64,000 bases of DNA. It comes from Flavobacteriales bacterium UBA1986. GTDB taxonomy: Bacteria > Bacteroidota > Bacteroidia > Flavobacteriales_G > Salibacteraceae. A program made the position numbers and the translations under genes. The notes under the pieces are model-generated. The model worked only from the letters and a program-made list of their open reading frames with translations, did not search any database and was not told the origin of the DNA. The stretch lies in the NCBI GenBank assembly GCA_002336245.1, contig DDDG01000001.1:28554-92553 (forward strand), written 5' to 3'. This document shows, in pieces, positions 61,324 to 64,000 of the stretch (positions are counted from its first letter, which is position 1; every line of letters starts with the position of its first letter).

Positions 61324-62118
61324 ATGAAAACACGCCAAATGGCCCAAAATATAAGGCTTTCGATGAGGAGCAGCCTTCTCAGTCTAATGCTTCTGGTGGT
61401 CTTCTCTCAGGGCGTTAACGGGCAGAAAAGTATGCGCGATTCTAGCATTGCCTTGGTCATGTTTTCTCCTCAATTCAAAGTTCAACTTCCTGGTGCCGAA
61501 TTGGCCGACCGATATGGCTGGAGTTCTTCCATTGGAGCGCAGTTCACCTACAAGACAAAATCGAATTTTTTGATTGGGGCAGAAGCTTCATTTATTTTTG
61601 GAACCGTAGTGAAGGAAGATAGCATGCTCAATTACCTGCTGAATTCCAATGGAAACATCGTTGACGTGAATGGATTTGCTGGAGATGTTGTCTTAGATCA
61701 AAGGGCTTTCGACTTACAGTTAAGTCTTTCAAAGTATATACTTGAAGTAGGTCCAAATCCAAACTGCGGTTTCTATGCAGGTCTTGGAATAGGCTATTTA
61801 CAACACAAGATTCGAATCCGTGATTTGGCGGATAAGGTTCCCTTGCTTCAAGGTGATTATGTGAAAGGCTATGATCGCCTAACGGGTGGTTTGGCGATTT
61901 CTGAAAGACTCGGCTACCGCTATTTCGCGAACAATCGGCGTGTGAATTTTTACATTGAACTGGAAGCGATGCAAGGGCTTACTAGAGGCTTACGCTCTTA
62001 TCAATTCGACCTTCGCGCACCCTATACGTCGCGGCATTTCGATGCTCTTTATAGTTTGAAAATAGGCTGGACCTTCACCATGTACAAACGTGCAGGGGAT
62101 AATTTCTACTTCGATTGA
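61324..62118 (+). CDS. Outer-membrane beta-barrel protein of unknown function
   Basis: 264 aa. Signal peptide after a slightly long N-region (LLSLMLLVVFSQGVNGQ). The mature part has alternating aromatic and small residues with Gly-rich turns (IGAQFTYKTKSNFLIGAEASFIFG, CGFYAGLGIGYLQHKIRI, YSLKIGWTFTMYKR), as in small Bacteroidota barrels. Stop TGA shares bases with the kdtA ATG, so it is translationally coupled to an LPS-core gene and may have an envelope role. Confidence 0.8.
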   Translation: MKTRQMAQNIRLSMRSSLLSLMLLVVFSQGVNGQKSMRDSSIALVMFSPQFKVQLPGAELADRYGWSSSIGAQFTYKTKSNFLIGAEASFIFGTVVKEDSMLNYLLNSNGNIVDVNGFAGDVVLDQRAFDLQLSLSKYILEVGPNPNCGFYAGLGIGYLQHKIRIRDLADKVPLLQGDYVKGYDRLTGGLAISERLGYRYFANNRRVNFYIELEAMQGLTRGLRSYQFDLRAPYTSRHFDALYSLKIGWTFTMYKRAGDNFYFD

Positions 62119-63317
62119 TGTTTCGTCTTCTATACGATGTTTTCATCGCTCTTTATGGAATTGCCATTCGGTTATCTCCTTCTGAAAAAGCACGTAAATG
62201 GCGCGAGGGTCGAATAGACTTATTCGAGTCTATAGAGAAGCAAGATTTAAACAATTGCACTTGGTTTCACTGCGCTTCCGTTGGAGAGTTTGAACAAGCA
62301 CGCCCATTGATTGAACTGCTCCGAACTGAGAGCGATTCAAAGATTTTACTCACATTCTTTTCTCCCTCTGGATATGAGGTTCACAAAGATTACGCTTCGG
62401 TTGATTATGTGTGCTATCTGCCAATAGACAAAAGAACACAGATGTTACGAATGATTGATTTGGTTAAGCCGAGCAAGCTCATTCTGGTAAAGTATGAACT
62501 TTGGTATCACCTGATGAAAGTGGGTGTTGAGTCTGGCGTTGAGATGTACTTGGTTGCTGCACGATTCCGCCCCGATCAAGCCTATTTTAAGTGGTGGGCA
62601 TCGCCTTTCTTGCGCGTTTTGAAAAAGTTTAATGGGATTTACGTGCAAGATTCTGCTTCATACAATCTTCTCAAGAAGTGTGGATTCCAAAACGTGCAGC
62701 AGTCTGGTGATCCTCGCTTTGATCGAGTTCTTGAGTTGAAAAAGCAGGATTTGGAATTTGACCGCATTGAAGATTCAAGTCGAAAGGTATTGGTCGCAGG
62801 CAGTACTTGGGAAAAGGATGAAAAGATTCTATTTGAATGGCTTGAGGGATACAATGACAAATGGTGTTTGATTTTGGTGCCACACGAATGGCATGCAAAG
62901 GATCAAGAACGACTCAAAGCACACTTAAAAAACAGGCTTGCATTTTTCTCCGAAGGGGGCAAATTGAATGGGAAGACTGACGTACTGGTTGTGGATGCGA
63001 AGGGAATCTTGTCACGCTTATATCGGGTGGGCGACCTGAACTACGTCGGTGGAGGTTTTGGTGCTGGGATACACAACATTCTGGAGGCCTGCGTGTATGG
63101 AAATCCAGTAGTCTTTGGTCCTAATCACAGGAAGTTTGGAGAAGCCGCCGAAGTACTCTCCTTGGGATTTGGACAAACTGTGATGAACTCCAATGATTTG
63201 GATTCGGCCATACAGGAATTGAGTTCGCATGATTGGTCGGAGGACATCCAAAATTATTTCGGGGAAAAGGGTCAGGTGAGTGAAGGCCTTTTTCAAAGCA
63301 TTTTCAACCACCAGTAG
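62118..63317 (+). CDS. waaA: 3-deoxy-D-manno-octulosonic acid (Kdo) transferase
   Basis: GT30 enzyme that adds Kdo to lipid IVA. N-terminal membrane anchor LLYDVFIALYGIAIRLS; WFHCASVGEFEQARPLIELL with the catalytic Glu; LTFFSPSGYEVHKDY; KYELWYHLMKVGVESGVEMYLVAARFRPDQAYFKWW; VAGSTWEKDE; VGGGFGAGIHNILEACVYGNPVVFGPNHRKFGEA. 399 aa. ATG 62118 overlaps the preceding TGA. Confidence 0.95.
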   Translation: MFRLLYDVFIALYGIAIRLSPSEKARKWREGRIDLFESIEKQDLNNCTWFHCASVGEFEQARPLIELLRTESDSKILLTFFSPSGYEVHKDYASVDYVCYLPIDKRTQMLRMIDLVKPSKLILVKYELWYHLMKVGVESGVEMYLVAARFRPDQAYFKWWASPFLRVLKKFNGIYVQDSASYNLLKKCGFQNVQQSGDPRFDRVLELKKQDLEFDRIEDSSRKVLVAGSTWEKDEKILFEWLEGYNDKWCLILVPHEWHAKDQERLKAHLKNRLAFFSEGGKLNGKTDVLVVDAKGILSRLYRVGDLNYVGGGFGAGIHNILEACVYGNPVVFGPNHRKFGEAAEVLSLGFGQTVMNSNDLDSAIQELSSHDWSEDIQNYFGEKGQVSEGLFQSIFNHQ

Positions 63318-63410
63318 GACTCTCTCAAATACCTATCGATTCCATGCTCTCTAGGTGTTTCTATAACTTATGTATAGGATGTATCTTAGCGAACATTTTA
63401 AAATGAATAA

Positions 63411-63854
63411 ATGATGAAAAAAATAATATTCCTAAGCTTTATGCTCGTGGGAGTTTCCTCCTTCGCCCAAGAGTACAAAATAATTACAGTCGTTGAGTCC
63501 ATCATTCCTGCTGGCTTGGGCCGGTCCAGAATGATTGAAGCTACTGAAACGAAGGATTACAAAGCGCTCACCACTGAGAGGGTAGATGGGGAATAGAGCA
63601 AGGAAAAAGTCAGTCGATCTTCAGCGAAAGTTGAGAATCTGAATGAGACGAAACTTCTGAATTTTTATAGTGCAGTTGGATTGCAGTTCTATAACATCGC
63701 TTCAAATGATGCTGTTGTTATGTCCAAAATAAATGATTTGGCATCTCAAGGTTGGGAACTCAAATTTGTTAATTCAGGTGTTGAGTCGGATGCGGGAAAG
63801 TCTGATGGAAATGGAATATTCGTCACCCGATACATCTTCTTTAAGAACAACTAG
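63411..63854 (+). pseudogene. Conserved small secreted protein interrupted by an in-frame TAG
   Basis: Signal peptide KKIIFLSFMLVGVSSFAQ, then YKIITVVESIIPAGLGRSRMIEA up to a TAG at 63594-63596. The same frame stays open to 63854 and continues the protein sensibly (SAKVENLNETKLLNFYSAVG, QFYNIASNDAVVMSKINDLA, GWELKFVNSGVESDAG, GIFVTRYIFFKNN). The total is 148 codons. From memory, Flavobacteriales encode an uninterrupted ~145-aa protein with this course (RSRxIE, then SDAKV, ETKLLNFYS, SGVESDAG). The stop is a single change from CAG/AAG/GAG/TAC. Function unknown even when intact. Confidence 0.85.
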
Positions 63855-63937
63855 TCCAACCGAATGGTGGTCGACAAGCAAGTCGAGCAATCCGTTCTTC
63901 TGATGTAAAGGCGTCGTTTCATATGGCCCTAAAAGAT

Positions 63938-63974
63938 AAAAGCCCTGAATCCATTGGAAACAGGGCTTTTTTTT
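63938..63974 (+). terminator. Rho-independent terminator at the window end
   Basis: AAAAGCCCTG / CAGGGCTTTT stem (10 bp) with a 13-base loop, followed by TTTT; 83 bases after the amber-interrupted gene. Confidence 0.8.
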
Positions 63975-64000
63975 GTATGTAAGGGTCCCTAAAATCCGTA

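Noticed and set aside
28340..63854. Stop-codon reassignment as an explanation for the in-frame TAA and TAG
   Set aside because: TAA, TAG and TGA all terminate many intact conserved genes in this window at the expected C-termini.
1..64000. CRISPR array, prophage, or intact insertion sequence
   Set aside because: No regularly spaced repeats, no cas, integrase, capsid or transposase motifs on either strand.

Overview
The window comes from a Bacteroidota chromosome, most likely a marine member of the Flavobacteriales. The evidence is a near-complete type IX secretion (T9SS)/gliding gene set (gldJ, porU, porV, gldK, gldL, gldM, gldN and two PorP/SprF proteins), C-terminal T9SS sorting domains on secreted proteins, many Bacteroidota-type -7 promoter elements (TAnnTTTG), frequent TTG starts and almost no Shine-Dalgarno sequences. 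Genus cannot be read from the sequence alone. I see no phage, CRISPR array, rRNA operon or intact insertion sequence.

Layout. 0-5.2 kb: accessory secreted proteins: the end of a GH16-like protein, a lipoprotein, tRNA-Val, and a secreted T9SS cargo gene that is broken in two. 5.2-14.7 kb: folC-tonB-exbD-exbB, nhaD with an amino-acid dehydrogenase, anmK, an acyl-CoA dehydrogenase and murF. 14.7-25.9 kb: first T9SS locus (gldJ and a PorP/SprF protein on the minus strand; porU and porV on the plus strand) running into ispF, cdd, pdhA and pdhC. 25.9-32.1 kb: a glycosyltransferase divergent from an SDR gene, trmB, a histidine kinase pseudogene with two separate lesions, an alkyltransferase-like protein, mrp and nfu. 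32.1-37.9 kb: minus-strand run of a GT39-like gene, queuosine-precursor transporter, dsbD with a duplicated N-terminal domain, gmhA and a GT2 gene. 37.9-44.3 kb: groL-groS, then miaB, a sigma-54 activator, lptE, a TPR-like gene and secG. 44.3-45.5 kb: an AT-rich gap with palindromes, an inverted repeat pair, a small lipoprotein and a possible 32-residue antisense gene. 45.5-54.9 kb: topA, a degenerate arginase-fold protein and the second T9SS locus, PorP/SprF-gldKLMN. 55-61.3 kb: minus-strand nucleotide-sugar operon for surface polysaccharide. 61.3-64 kb: beta-barrel protein, kdtA/waaA and a conserved secreted-protein gene interrupted by an in-frame amber stop.

How the genes work together. 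PorU/PorV (sorting and attachment), GldJ/GldK (lipoprotein ring), GldL/GldM (motor), GldN and the PorP/SprF proteins form the export machine for the CTD-bearing proteins at the left end. The sugar-nucleotide operon, gmhA, kdtA, lptE and the glycosyltransferases supply LPS/surface glycans, to which T9SS cargo is commonly anchored through A-LPS. ExbB/ExbD/TonB energise outer-membrane uptake; NhaD points to sodium-based physiology.

The most notable patterns are: three gene units damaged by nonsense or frameshift changes; five of six convergent gene pairs that overlap tail to tail by exactly four bases; -7 elements lying 5-7 nt from start codons (leaderless mRNAs); and an arginase-fold protein in the T9SS locus that has lost several metal ligands. 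I did not find a wholly new defence or mobile system.
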